NCBI RefSeq assembly: GCF_000969885.1
Contig: NZ_CP009501.1
Coordinates: forward strand, 1,612,001 to 1,676,000
Length of the DNA: 64,000 nt
Source: Methanosarcina thermophila TM-1
GTDB lineage: Archaea > Halobacteriota > Methanosarcinia > Methanosarcinales > Methanosarcinaceae
Direction of reading: 5' to 3'
Made by a program: the position numbers and the translations under genes. Positions within the stretch are counted from its first letter, which is position 1. Every line of letters begins with the position of its first letter. Below are positions 8,798-17,825 of the stretch, piece by piece. A model generated the notes under the pieces. The model was not told the origin of the DNA, did no database searches, and saw nothing but the letters and a program-made list of their open reading frames with translations.

Positions 8798-8927
8798 GAG
8801 CCTATCCAAAAAATGTTTGACCCATTTTACCATTCGCAGTAAGGGATATACACATAGAGTAGATACTTAGACATTATAAGCCTGTTATAGCTTTTCAACG
8901 TGTATTCTGACTTTTCGGATAGGTTCT
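8798..8927. mobile_element. MITE-like element of about 130 bp
   Basis: The left end GAGCCTATCCAAAAA (8798-8812) and the inverted right end (TTTTCGGATAGGTTC at 8912-8926) match at about 12 of 15 positions. The element is too short to code for a transposase. Flanking TGA and TAA triplets do not give a clear target duplication. It would be a non-autonomous derivative of an insertion sequence with the same ends. Confidence 0.4.
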
Positions 8928-9015
8928 AAGTTAATCATAATTTTATACCTATAGAACTATATTTATAAAGTGTTAACGTAATTCACGGTCTATTTGATTG
9001 ACTATATAAAACATA

Positions 9016-9082
9016 AAAACTCCCTCTTTTTTAAAGAGTTCTTAATTCACATATGATAACTTTTAAAAAAAGAGGGAGTTTT
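9016..9082. repeat. Long inverted repeat, about 20-bp arms
   Basis: AAAACTCCCTCTTTTTTAAA (9016-9035) is mirrored by TTTAAAAAAAGAGGGAGTTTT (9062-9082) with one extra A. About 26 bases separate the arms. It lies between the two replication modules and could be a bidirectional terminator or the end of a mobile element. I see no other supported gene between 8930 and 9294. Confidence 0.55.
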
Positions 9083-9294
9083 CCTGCAGTAATGGATATA
9101 GAATACCCCGTTAATTGGGTGAATTTATAATGTTATTTGTTAGGATGAGGTCGACCGTAATCATTCGGATTTTCCGCCAGTTCCTAAAAGAGAACTCGTG
9201 TTTAGTAGGATGGATAGGAAATTTCAACAAAATGAAAAAAGAAAAGATGGTTGCTGTTTTAACAACCAGCTTAAAAATAAAAAAGCGATATTAT

Positions 9295-11283
9295 TTAGCA
9301 ATACGATGTAATAATATCTTGATCTGTTGCGGCTTCTGAGGGACAGTATTTTTTATACTTTGATTGCGGTTTCCAAGAATAATTCAAGACGAAGCAATGA
9401 TGACTAGTTAATCCCTTGTTCTTGAACACTCTCTGTGCGTCTCCAATACCACCACAGAGTTCAACCATGTCTCCCAGATCGAACGATCTTTGCGGGAGCA
9501 GATCTTCTCCTTGCTTGTTATCAATGCACCAAGCCTTGAGAGCGGTAAAGAGCTCATCTTTAATGAAGGATGTTCTCCCTCCTGCTACCATGTTATCTTC
9601 AATGAACTTGTATAGGATATTTCCTGCCTGCATCCATTTTCTCCGGACTTCTGTCCATTCTTCTTTTTGTACTACTAAATGTTTCTCTTGCCTGATTTCC
9701 ACAATCATTTTGATTACTTCATTCAGGAAGGCACTTTTATTTTCTTCAGTAAATGTGTTCTTCTGAAACTCATCGTTCTGGTCGAAGTGGTTGGGGAAGT
9801 ATACGTAATACCAACGTCCCCAAAAAGCCTTATCAATGTAAATATTCCTGTTGAACCCAGCCGGACGATTTGCTGTGTAGACATCAACGGTTGTTATTCT
9901 TCCATCATACCCGTCTTTGCCTTTGCGTTCTATCTTGTGATTATACCCTCCGGACATTGCCTTTACTCGACCAGTATCCCCCATTTTGAAGTATCCGAGG
10001 TCATCGTGGAGGTTTAATATTTTTCCTTCTTTTCTGGCCATTACAAACCGGTCACCGGATGTAAATTCATCTAAGCCGATCGTACATTTACAGGAGTCAC
10101 CAACAAAGTAAGAAATAAAGTCAATAATAGACGTTTTTCCACTATTTGGTTCCCCGACTAGTAAGTACACTGATTTATACGGCCCATAGCCCATTGCCTG
10201 CAAAATACCCTGCGCTGGAATCTGTAAAATTATTTTAGAATCATATCTTCCATTCGCTTCATCTACATCAAGAGGTTGCTCCGGGTTATCATAAAGATAT
10301 TTCGCAATTCTTGTCATTATATAGTTTGAATCTGCTTCGTCGTCATAATCCACATCAAGCACATAATCGAACTTCCATGTATCTGGGTCTGGATTTTCTT
10401 CCAACCAATGAGTTCCATTTTCAAAATCAAATACTACAACGCCATTTCTTACAGGGAATGCATTATTATAGTTATTAAATGGATACTCGTTTACGACATT
10501 GTAATTTTGGATATACGTCATGATATCAGTTAGCCGTTTTGATATGTCCCTGCTATTTTCATTTTTCATGATTCCGTTGAGTACTCTGGTAGCCTCTGCT
10601 TTTACTGTATATGGGTCTATTTTGTAGCACCCTTCTTTATAGATGAATAGGTTTCCGCGAAATGATATCACATGAAATTTATCAGATACGTATTTGGCTA
10701 TCCTGTCGTAGAAAGGTTTGATCGTAATATTACCGGCCTCACTTTCTGACATTTGATAAAGGTCATTGAATTCGCTGTCTATGTCAAACGTACATGCGCC
10801 AGCTTTTGATTCAGCCTTCTGTTTATTCGAAAGCTCTTTCTTTTTGGCTTTGATAGTGCCGGCATATCCACTTCTGAAAATCTTATTCATTTGGTGATTC
10901 TTTCCCTTCGGAATATCGAAATAATCAATGACCTTACATTCTATGAACAGTTCCATTTCCTGTACGTTTCCCTCTTTTGACAGCACTATTGAATTTACAA
11001 AATCGATTGCCTGTAGGATTCTATCTTCTAACTCCGCCTTCGGTGTTATCTGAAAAAGTTCTTCAACACATTGGCTGTAATTAAATTCATTTTGTGCCGC
11101 CCTGATCTGAGTTGAAATTTCATTTAAAAGCCTGACTAAGTTGTCTTTTGGAACTGGGCAATCGAGTTTATCGTTTTCGTCCTCAACAAATTGAACCATT
11201 GCGTCAATATCATTCATTTTCACGGCTTCATATGCGATTTCAGTGATGTCCTTATAATTAGAAGGAGGATTAATTCCTGCCAA
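9295..11283 (-). CDS. D5/P4-like replication helicase of an integrated element
   Basis: 662 residues. The C-terminal half is an SF3-type helicase: Walker A LLVGEPNSGKTS (about 375-386), Walker B region KILNLHDDLG (about 423-432), and the TANRPAGFNR segment corresponding to sensor 1. The N-terminal half is poorly conserved. There is no primase domain here; the adjacent upstream gene, overlapping by 14 bases, supplies one. The pair therefore works as a split primase-helicase, where the gene at 4181 carries both in one chain. The stop lies at the module edge. Confidence 0.8.
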   Translation of the reverse strand: MAGINPPSNYKDITEIAYEAVKMNDIDAMVQFVEDENDKLDCPVPKDNLVRLLNEISTQIRAAQNEFNYSQCVEELFQITPKAELEDRILQAIDFVNSIVLSKEGNVQEMELFIECKVIDYFDIPKGKNHQMNKIFRSGYAGTIKAKKKELSNKQKAESKAGACTFDIDSEFNDLYQMSESEAGNITIKPFYDRIAKYVSDKFHVISFRGNLFIYKEGCYKIDPYTVKAEATRVLNGIMKNENSRDISKRLTDIMTYIQNYNVVNEYPFNNYNNAFPVRNGVVVFDFENGTHWLEENPDPDTWKFDYVLDVDYDDEADSNYIMTRIAKYLYDNPEQPLDVDEANGRYDSKIILQIPAQGILQAMGYGPYKSVYLLVGEPNSGKTSIIDFISYFVGDSCKCTIGLDEFTSGDRFVMARKEGKILNLHDDLGYFKMGDTGRVKAMSGGYNHKIERKGKDGYDGRITTVDVYTANRPAGFNRNIYIDKAFWGRWYYVYFPNHFDQNDEFQKNTFTEENKSAFLNEVIKMIVEIRQEKHLVVQKEEWTEVRRKWMQAGNILYKFIEDNMVAGGRTSFIKDELFTALKAWCIDNKQGEDLLPQRSFDLGDMVELCGGIGDAQRVFKNKGLTSHHCFVLNYSWKPQSKYKKYCPSEAATDQDIITSYC

Positions 11284-12394
11284 GGTTAATCCCCTCCTGC
11301 TTTGCTACCAACAGAGTTAGCGTATAACCTAAGATCGGAAGCCGATTACCTTCCTGTATCTCACTTTTCTTGCAACATCCTCTGTCCACCGCATAATAAA
11401 CCAGCGCACTTCTTGGTATCGGATCATCCTCTGGTATCATTCCGTGTTCCTTCGCATACATCCATACTTTAAACACGGTTTCCCCGTCTTGTGCATTTAC
11501 ACCGAAAAACCGGCCTCCATGTGGTCTGCCTGCCCTTTCACAAGACGCAATACCCGCAAGCATACACAGGTATGAAAATGCGTTATGACATACACTATGC
11601 CGCCAGCAATGCATTAAACCATTTGAGACTTTGCAATTGTGCCCGGTTTCAGATCCATGTATCACAGATGGCATAGGGATATACCGCCCTCTCGTGTCAC
11701 TAACTCCAGATACATCGGTAATATCAAGATCCCATAGGGCGCTCTTTTTACCTCCGATATTTTTACCAGTATACTTTTCCCGTTTAAGTTCCCGGATTGT
11801 TGCATCAACCTCTAACTTCTTCATTTCAGCATACCGCGCTGTATAGACTTCCGGTAGCTCTTCGAAAGTTATTGTATTGATCGGGAGTTCATTGTTTAGC
11901 GTATATCTTCCTGCGTATGGTTTTTCACAATCAGGCATCCGGTTTATTTCTTCTTCGGAGCACGGCACATATGATCCTGGAGCAAGAACATACTGCCAAA
12001 CCGATCGGACTTCTCCGGCATCCTTAGTCGGGATATTTCGTTTTGCAGTTCCATCTATGGCAAAAAAATAATTATGCCTTCCAATTCTCTTCCTGGAGGT
12101 TACTTGCAAGGTTGGCTTAATTTCCGGGACTTGTGCGAGATCATCGACATCGACGATGCAAAGGGGATCTTTAGCAGTTGCACAGATTGCTATATTGTGC
12201 CCTCTTCTCATCCAGTAAAGAGCTTCAGTTATGGTTTTTCTGTTGTTTTTCCAGCTTATCCCTTGCTTCGGCTCCTTTCCTCCGATCTCAAGTACAAAAT
12301 AGAAAGGATTGTACCCTCTTGGCGCATATTTCATTAACCTAGTATGAAACTTTAACAATTCTTCCGGGTTTGTTTTAGTATCAGGAAGTGCCAT
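11270..12394 (-). CDS. Primase-polymerase-like protein (split from its helicase)
   Basis: 374 residues. Residues about 60-185 match the bifunctional primase/polymerase fold of mobile elements: GHNIAICATAKDPLCIVDVD with the paired aspartates, then VTSRKRIGRHNYFFAIDG and the VWQYVLAPGSYVP strand. A His/Cys cluster follows at about 250-285 (ETGHNCKVSNGLMHCWRHSV, then CHNAF), which may bind zinc. The end overlaps the helicase start, so translation is coupled. The expected role is primer synthesis for element replication. Confidence 0.75.
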   Translation of the reverse strand: MALPDTKTNPEELLKFHTRLMKYAPRGYNPFYFVLEIGGKEPKQGISWKNNRKTITEALYWMRRGHNIAICATAKDPLCIVDVDDLAQVPEIKPTLQVTSRKRIGRHNYFFAIDGTAKRNIPTKDAGEVRSVWQYVLAPGSYVPCSEEEINRMPDCEKPYAGRYTLNNELPINTITFEELPEVYTARYAEMKKLEVDATIRELKREKYTGKNIGGKKSALWDLDITDVSGVSDTRGRYIPMPSVIHGSETGHNCKVSNGLMHCWRHSVCHNAFSYLCMLAGIASCERAGRPHGGRFFGVNAQDGETVFKVWMYAKEHGMIPEDDPIPRSALVYYAVDRGCCKKSEIQEGNRLPILGYTLTLLVAKQEGINLGRN

Positions 12395-12396
12395 AT

Positions 12397-12612
12397 TTAG
12401 CCCCTCCTAGTCTGCTTCCACTCTTCCCACGAAACTTCAGGTTCTTCCAGTTCCAAATCAAAATTAGTCACTGGCAAGCTTTGAAAAACATTACCGGAAA
12501 TATTGATATAGGCAGAAGGGTTTATAAACTCAGAAGTTAATTTATATTTTGAAGTCAGAACATTTGCTTGTTCCGGAAGCCTGGAACCTTCCGGACTATC
12601 GTTTTTAATCAA
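12397..12612 (-). CDS. Small hypothetical protein in the primase operon
   Basis: 71 residues from a TTG codon that overlaps the stop of the preceding small gene by 8 bases. The stop lies 2 bases before the primase start. The tight packing is the main evidence that it is real. The C-terminal end is acidic and aromatic (LELEEPEVSWEEWKQ), as in proteins that dock onto a partner. Function is unknown. Confidence 0.5.
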   Translation of the reverse strand: MIKNDSPEGSRLPEQANVLTSKYKLTSEFINPSAYINISGNVFQSLPVTNFDLELEEPEVSWEEWKQTRRG

Positions 12613-12769
12613 TATTCTCAGCTCCTGCTGTTTGCATTATTCGTTTTGCGATAGCTCGATCCATTGGATCAGTACTCTTCCTCATGTGCTCTAAAATTTC
12701 AAGATGGTTGGTGCAAGTTTGTTTCGCCCATGTGGAAAAACATTTATCATTAGATATCGTAGTTTTCAT
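12605..12769 (-). CDS. Small hypothetical protein in the primase operon
   Basis: 54 residues beginning MKTTISNDKCFSTWAKQTCT, with a helical C-terminal half (LEILEHMRKSTDPMDRAIAK). Its ATG (12769) lies inside the end of the AbrB-like gene and its stop overlaps the next start, so it fills the operon without a gap. I know no family for it. Confidence 0.5.
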   Translation of the reverse strand: MKTTISNDKCFSTWAKQTCTNHLEILEHMRKSTDPMDRAIAKRIMQTAGAENID

Positions 12770-12992
12770 GCGGACACTTCTTCTTTAAGTTGGTTGGTGT
12801 TGCGCTCCCAGTTCCTTCAGAGTCTTGGCGGGCCTGTGGAACTGGGGTTATTCTTAAGCTCTGGTCGGACAACATTTCGATACACAATACGTCACTCTTT
12901 TCTAACTTCATGTTTCTAATCCAGTCTGTCGGAATTGGCAACATGTATGTATATCGAACTTTCTGTATTTTTCTTAATCCAAAGTTAAACAT
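12750..12992 (-). CDS. AbrB/SpoVT-type regulator, first gene of the primase operon
   Basis: 80 residues. The N-terminal 50 show the swapped-hairpin pattern: RKIQKVRYTYMLPIPTDWIR, then KLEKSDVLCIEML and QSLRITPV. The C-terminal tail is Ser/Thr/Lys-rich and likely disordered. It heads the operon leading to the split primase-helicase and starts about 55 bases from a 28-bp palindrome shared with the divergent winged-helix gene. It is a good candidate for the regulator that binds there. Confidence 0.65.
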   Translation of the reverse strand: MFNFGLRKIQKVRYTYMLPIPTDWIRNMKLEKSDVLCIEMLSDQSLRITPVPQARQDSEGTGSATPTNLKKKCPHENYDI

Positions 12993-13045
12993 AATGTTTT
13001 AACCTCAACCATAACCTAAGTGAAGATCCTATAAATATTTATTTA

Positions 13046-13073
13046 GTTATTAATAACCTAGGTTATTAATAAC
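13046..13073. promoter_or_regulatory. 28-bp perfect nested palindrome between divergent genes
   Basis: GTTATTAATAAC, then CCTAGG at the centre overlap, then GTTATTAATAAC again. The whole 28 bases equal their own reverse complement, and each 12-base half is itself a palindrome. It lies between the AbrB-like gene (minus) and the winged-helix gene (plus). A degenerate half site (ATAACCTAAG) lies near 13011-13020. It is probably the control operator of this module. Confidence 0.6.
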
Positions 13074-13113
13074 CAGTAAACATAGCCGGAATAATTAACA
13101 TGTATTTTAAACT

Positions 13114-14265
13114 ATGTTTAAATACCCAGACAACATACTATATTTTATGACAAAAAGAATGACAAAAAGAAAAGGAGAACATTTGAAACATAGAGAAGTC
13201 AAGTCCAGTATAATTGAATGTATTTTAGAAAGAAATGAAGAGGTTCCTGAGCCGGATATCAGAATCTATTTAAAGAAAAAACATAACGTTGAAGATCAAA
13301 GTACAATCAATAAGCATCTCCACGATTTGCAAAAACTTGACTGCATAGAATTAATTCCTCCTGTAAAAAACGGCCTTCGTAACAAATGGAATATAACGAC
13401 GATTAAGAACTTGAAAAATATTAGACATGGATTTTCCGAACTACGTTTGAACAATTATGAAAAAGCTATTAATATCATCCTGCGGGAACTTGAGTATTTT
13501 GATAATAGTCCAGACTGGTTAATTTATCATGTGAAGTTTTATTTGTCTGCTTCCTTTTTCAATACATGCATAGAAACTGGTAAAAGGCCACTTGAAACCG
13601 CAGTTGTAAAACTCTACAGAAACAGCATAGATGCTCCCAGACAACAACGCGTTGATGATCTGTTGAAAAAGTGCTACATCTCTTGTACAAAGCATTATCC
13701 TGATTTCAAAGCTCCAGAAGAAGAATTTATAGGTGTAATGTATACACTTCGCTTTGAACCAGTATTATCTTCCCTTCCACTAATATTCGAATTATTTAAA
13801 GAACATGTACCCGGATTGCCTGAAGAAATCCCTCTGCAAATATTCCAAACACAGTTATCCGGAACAGTAGAAATACCAGAGAAGATACCGGAAGAAATAG
13901 ACGATGAGGATCTTGTAAAATATGTGCTTAATACGCTACACTTGATTAGGAAGCAATGGAAGGATTTTGAGTCTACACATGACGATTTACTTTTCGAACA
14001 TTTCTTGAATCATGATATATTAATTGGTGCCGATTCCGATGACCAACTATATTTTGTGAAGAAATCAAAAGAGAACCACGTTTTGCCCAGAGGATCTACA
14101 GAACCATCTCAAATAATCATGAAAGAAGCGGAATTAGCTGATTTGAAGCTAGCCAGTGAAATGATATTTAAATATAAGCAACCATCGAGATTTAGTCTTA
14201 ATACTGTAGATGAGATATATCAAGCAGTACTGGATTACTATAGTCGCTGGCAAGTACGACTATAA
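13114..14265 (+). CDS. Winged-helix protein of the integrated element
   Basis: 383 residues. About residues 24-95 form a winged helix (VKSSIIECILERNEEVPEPD, then STINKHLHDLQKLDCIELI and NKWNITT), the pattern of archaeal transcription regulators that read protein or DNA signals. The rest is helical with a Pro/Glu-rich loop (PEEIPLQ, PEKIPEEIDDED) and no recognised enzyme motif. It is transcribed divergently from the primase operon and next to the integrase. It is probably a regulator of maintenance or excision. An in-frame ATG a few codons later is an alternative start. Confidence 0.6.
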   Translation: MFKYPDNILYFMTKRMTKRKGEHLKHREVKSSIIECILERNEEVPEPDIRIYLKKKHNVEDQSTINKHLHDLQKLDCIELIPPVKNGLRNKWNITTIKNLKNIRHGFSELRLNNYEKAINIILRELEYFDNSPDWLIYHVKFYLSASFFNTCIETGKRPLETAVVKLYRNSIDAPRQQRVDDLLKKCYISCTKHYPDFKAPEEEFIGVMYTLRFEPVLSSLPLIFELFKEHVPGLPEEIPLQIFQTQLSGTVEIPEKIPEEIDDEDLVKYVLNTLHLIRKQWKDFESTHDDLLFEHFLNHDILIGADSDDQLYFVKKSKENHVLPRGSTEPSQIIMKEAELADLKLASEMIFKYKQPSRFSLNTVDEIYQAVLDYYSRWQVRL

Positions 14266-14412
14266 TTGGCACAACTTTAGAAGTTCTGATAGGATATAAC
14301 ATCCCGAGAGAAAAGGACGTGCTCCATGTTTTAAAGATTTCATCACAATAAGCAAAGATTATCAGCCACTTATAATTATACTAAAAAATGAGTGAAAGTT
14401 TGGTTGAGAAAG

Positions 14413-15606
14413 TTATTTCCCACTTTTTAGCATCTTCTCCTTCAGCTTGGAGATTTCTTCAAGCCCTTGTCTATATGCATCCTTCATTTCTCTAAGTTCT
14501 TCTAAGTCCGCAAATTGGATATAATCATTTCTTATGGATTCTACCGTTGTTGTAGCTTCTCTAGATAAAGGCAATCCACATTTAAGACAGAACCTTGCAT
14601 TTACAGGAGTTAGCTCATGGCACCTGGGACACACTCCAGGCTTCAAGAATTCAGTATCATCTTCATTTGTTTTAATGCCATACATTTTCAAAACAGCGTC
14701 GTCCATATTTTTTCCACTCAAATGAACGTATGTAGCTGGTTGGGTCGATGTAGGAGACCAACCTAAATACATCTTGAGCTGTTGTTCTGTAAAATTTGTA
14801 GCTAGGTGAGTTGCTCTATCGTGGCGGAAGGAATGAGGATTGACTTTTTTCTCTATTCCTGCTTTTTCCCCACATCGATTGAATACATTAACAAGCCCGG
14901 TAACTGACATGAGTCCAGCGTTTTTATCCAATGTACACCATAAAGGTGCATCCCTCTCATCCTTTCTAGGGTGATCATCTATCCATTCCCGTAGGTATGG
15001 AGCAGAGAAAACCAATCTAACCCTCCTAGCTCCTGTCTTACCTTCTGGGAAGGTAATCACAGCCCCATACTCATCAAGCTCTACGTTTTTGAGCTTAACA
15101 GAAAGCTGTTCCCCTCTTCTGGCGCCAGACTCATAAAAACAAGCTATGATGGCTCTGTCCCGACTATTGCTACCTGCTTCAATCATTTTTACAATATCTT
15201 CTTTACACTTAATATCTTCAGGAAGCTTCTTTCCTTTGAGTCTCTTACACTTTATTTTTTCGTGAAGCTCGTAATTTTTGTTCCATTTTAAGAACTTCTT
15301 CAAAGATACTTTTCGAGTCTCCTTTGTTGGCTCAGAATATTTCTTTATCTTACCTGCCCTGTCTGTGTAAGTGTAGTTTTCTAAAGCATCAAAAAAGAGA
15401 TAAAGGTCATCCTCTGTAAGTTTCCCTAGATCACACTCATGAAGAGCCTTCGCTACCCATATCATATTCTCCATATGGTTTAAAGCTGTTCTTTCGCTAT
15501 TCCCTTCATGCCTCAAATATCTGAAATACTTACTCAAAATTTCCCGATTACATTCTGAAAGCTCTTCAGACTTTAGGAAGTTTTCAGCATCCACTAATTT
15601 AAACAT
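14413..15606 (-). CDS. Tyrosine recombinase (integrase) with zinc-ribbon tail
   Basis: 397 residues. An N-terminal SAM-like core-binding domain (about 5-115) precedes the catalytic domain, with Arg163 in GARRGEQ, the HSFRH box at 258-262 (His258, Arg261), and the nucleophile Tyr293 in ATYVHLSG. A zinc ribbon CPRCHELTPVNARFCLKCG (about 324-342) and a helical coiled-coil tail (ELREMKDAYRQGLEEISKLK) follow. This layout is typical of archaeal XerA-like and element integrases. It sits at the chromosome-facing end of the accessory region, so it probably catalysed integration. I could not identify attachment sites or a target tRNA. Confidence 0.88.
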   Translation of the reverse strand: MFKLVDAENFLKSEELSECNREILSKYFRYLRHEGNSERTALNHMENMIWVAKALHECDLGKLTEDDLYLFFDALENYTYTDRAGKIKKYSEPTKETRKVSLKKFLKWNKNYELHEKIKCKRLKGKKLPEDIKCKEDIVKMIEAGSNSRDRAIIACFYESGARRGEQLSVKLKNVELDEYGAVITFPEGKTGARRVRLVFSAPYLREWIDDHPRKDERDAPLWCTLDKNAGLMSVTGLVNVFNRCGEKAGIEKKVNPHSFRHDRATHLATNFTEQQLKMYLGWSPTSTQPATYVHLSGKNMDDAVLKMYGIKTNEDDTEFLKPGVCPRCHELTPVNARFCLKCGLPLSREATTTVESIRNDYIQFADLEELREMKDAYRQGLEEISKLKEKMLKSGK

Positions 15607-15730
15607 ACTAAGTAAATGGTATTCTTAGTATTTAATTCATGAGGTACTCAATTTTCGTGCCTCAGAACTCATAGGGCTCATCATAAATCAGCAAAGTTTT
15701 TCATCACAGGCACTCAATTGATCAGATAAT

Positions 15731-15809
15731 ATAGCTAAATAATAAATATCTCTCAACATAGCTAAATAATAAATATCTCTCAACATAGCTAAATAATAAA
15801 TATCTCTCA
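15731..15809. repeat. Three tandem 27-bp repeats
   Basis: Units start at 15731, 15758 and 15785, each beginning ATAGCTAAATAATAAATATC. The third differs only at its last bases. They lie between the integrase gene and pyrF, at the border of accessory and core DNA. They could be integrase arm-type sites or simple slippage. Confidence 0.65.
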
Positions 15810-15866
15810 GAAAACGGAAAAATATTTTTAGAAGAAATAAATTCTAAAAACATTTAAAAATATTTT

Positions 15867-16532
15867 TCAGCCCTCTCTTCTGAGTTCAGCCTCAATCTCG
15901 GCAGCAATCTCGCTGGCAGCCTTCTTTGGTAATTCTGCTTTATAGATGCTCCTTCCTACTATTACCCAATCGGCACCTGCGGCAATAGCATTAGAGGCTC
16001 TTCCTCCCTGGGCACCAACTCCAGGCGAGATAATAGTGAGTTTATCTCCAACGATTTCCCTTATTTTCTTTACTCTTTCCGGTCTAGTCGCAGGAGCAAC
16101 AAGACCAGAGGCTCCTGCTTCAGCTGCCATTCTCGCAATTGCTTCTCCGACAGGCTGGAGGAATTCGGCTCCTCCTGGATGGCTCATCTCGCTTACCACG
16201 AACACATCTTTCCTGTATTCAGAGGCAACCTCAATGCAGGCATCAAGGCTGTCGCGACCTGTGAACCCCTGGACAATCACGGCATCGGCTCCTACTTCAA
16301 AAACCTGTTCGCAGATAAGGCGGTTGGTATTGGGAATATCGGCAACCTTGAAATCTGCGATTATTGGAGCAAATTCAGCAAGTTCCCTGATTATCTCAAG
16401 CCCGGTTGCGAGTACAAGGGGGTAGCCTACTTTTATGGCGTCCACGAATTCTGAAACATCCTCTGCAATTTTAAGTGCTTCTTCCCTGTCAGAAACATCC
16501 AGGGCAAGAATTATACGGGTTTTCCTTTCCAT
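15867..16532 (-). CDS. pyrF: Orotidine 5'-phosphate decarboxylase
   Basis: 221 residues. It decarboxylates OMP to UMP, the last step of pyrimidine synthesis. The TIM barrel starts [20 protein letters not shown]. The catalytic Asp/Lys array is seen in [14 protein letters not shown] (about 58-71). Phosphate-binding strands [12 protein letters not shown] and [11 protein letters not shown] close the barrel. Length fits the short archaeal form. It lies 4 bases after the deoxyhypusine synthase gene on the same strand and is probably cotranscribed with it. Confidence 0.93.
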   Translation of the reverse strand: MERKTRIILALDVSDREEALKIAEDVSEFVDAIKVGYPLVLATGLEIIRELAEFAPIIADFKVADIPNTNRLICEQVFEVGADAVIVQGFTGRDSLDACIEVASEYRKDVFVVSEMSHPGGAEFLQPVGEAIARMAAEAGASGLVAPATRPERVKKIREIVGDKLTIISPGVGAQGGRASNAIAAGADWVIVGRSIYKAELPKKAASEIAAEIEAELRREG

Positions 16533-16536
16533 AAAC

Positions 16537-17490
16537 TCATCTCTTTAAAAGGCGTGTCCGCACAGCTGCAACTATAAGAGGAAGGGTAATAGTTGCATCA
16601 GCGTACACAGTTACAGTTTTTGCATTTTCTCCGACCTTTCCCCATGACTGGGCTTCGTCAAGTGTTGCCCCGCTTAGACCTCCGGTCTCAGGGCGATCCA
16701 TGGTCAACTGGATTGCATAATCAAATGACCTGGGGGTCACAAGCATAGACTGCAGAATATAGTTTTTTGGAACTCCGCCCCCAAGGAGCATGGCGCCTGC
16801 ACACTCGGTCTCATAGCAGATATCCATAAACTCATGCATATCAGCAAAAGCATCCACATGCAGAGGATTCCCTTCTTTATATAACCAGGCTTGAAGCCCT
16901 ATTACAGAATCTTGAATGGCAGGGCAGTACACAGGCACGCCCATATCTGCTGCGGTTTTCAGGATAGAGGAATCGTCATCAAGGTTTTTCCCTATCTCAG
17001 TGAGAACCTGCCGGATAGAAAGTTTTTCCTTAGGAAGCCCGGCATAGATGCTCTGCAGAAATTCTTCAAGTTCGGTAAAGTGCTGGTCTGGCAGGTAGAC
17101 GTCATAGATCCTGTCGATGCAGTCGTGCCTGAGCTGGATATCATTTGCACAGGCTGTACCCTTATAATGGTGAAGACCCAGAGCCTCAACAGTATCATGT
17201 ACCATATTTGCTCCAGTAGTAACAAGCACATCGATATAGCCGTCGCGTATCAAATCAGCGATAATATTTCTCATGCCTGCTGGAATCATAGCTCCTGCAA
17301 GCCCAAAAAATTTCGTAGTTTTCTCGGAAGCCAGCATTTTATAATAGATATCCACGGCTTCAGCCAGCCTGCCTGCTCCAAAGGCACAGCCACTATATTC
17401 CCTTACAAGCTCGTCTACAGTCATATCCGCAACTATCTTTGCACCCCTAATCGGAGTTGTAAGGTTCTTAGAAGAATCTTCAATATCCAT
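16537..17490 (-). CDS. dys: Deoxyhypusine synthase
   Basis: 317 residues. It transfers the aminobutyl group of spermidine to a lysine of initiation factor aIF5A, using NAD. Family marks are [20 protein letters not shown] with [19 protein letters not shown] near the N-terminus, [13 protein letters not shown], the [17 protein letters not shown] stretch holding the active-site lysine, and the [17 protein letters not shown] end. The length is normal for archaeal members. The downstream neighbour is pyrF. Confidence 0.92.
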   Translation of the reverse strand: MDIEDSSKNLTTPIRGAKIVADMTVDELVREYSGCAFGAGRLAEAVDIYYKMLASEKTTKFFGLAGAMIPAGMRNIIADLIRDGYIDVLVTTGANMVHDTVEALGLHHYKGTACANDIQLRHDCIDRIYDVYLPDQHFTELEEFLQSIYAGLPKEKLSIRQVLTEIGKNLDDDSSILKTAADMGVPVYCPAIQDSVIGLQAWLYKEGNPLHVDAFADMHEFMDICYETECAGAMLLGGGVPKNYILQSMLVTPRSFDYAIQLTMDRPETGGLSGATLDEAQSWGKVGENAKTVTVYADATITLPLIVAAVRTRLLKR

Positions 17491-17825
17491 TTTTATTCCT
17501 CAAAATTTACAGGATTAATTAATTTACAGGATTAATTAAGAGATTATTGTAAGAGTAATTACAGGTTCATGTCTCAAATGGAGTACTGATCTGAGAGAAT
17601 TTATGTGGGCATGTCTGTATACATAAACCTTCTCTTCTGATAAGTTCCTTTTCTAAGAATATAGTAAAAGATTTTAGAAAAGCTGAGGTTGAATATCGCA
17701 GGGAAGACAGGCTTGTCAGTATCCTGGCTGCAGTTCAGGCTATATTTGAGAAGTTCGGGCTTGTGAGAGAGGAATCTACAGGCAGAAAGAAAAGGAAAAA
17801 AAGAACCTGGGTGCTGACCCGCAGG
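17491..17825. other. Intergenic region with a possible coding remnant
   Basis: From about 17647 a plus-strand frame without a start codon reads DFRKAEVEYRREDRLVSILA then AVQAIFEKFGLV and a Lys/Arg-rich end, running into the 3' end of the convergent thioredoxin gene. It looks like the tail of a decayed gene of unknown family. Nothing else is recognised. Confidence 0.3.

Noticed and set aside
9115-9339. 74-codon plus frame next to the helicase gene
   Set aside because: It overlaps the helicase end, has basic low-complexity composition and no family features.
15607-15866. tRNA target or att site next to the integrase
   Set aside because: No cloverleaf and no matching half elsewhere in the window.
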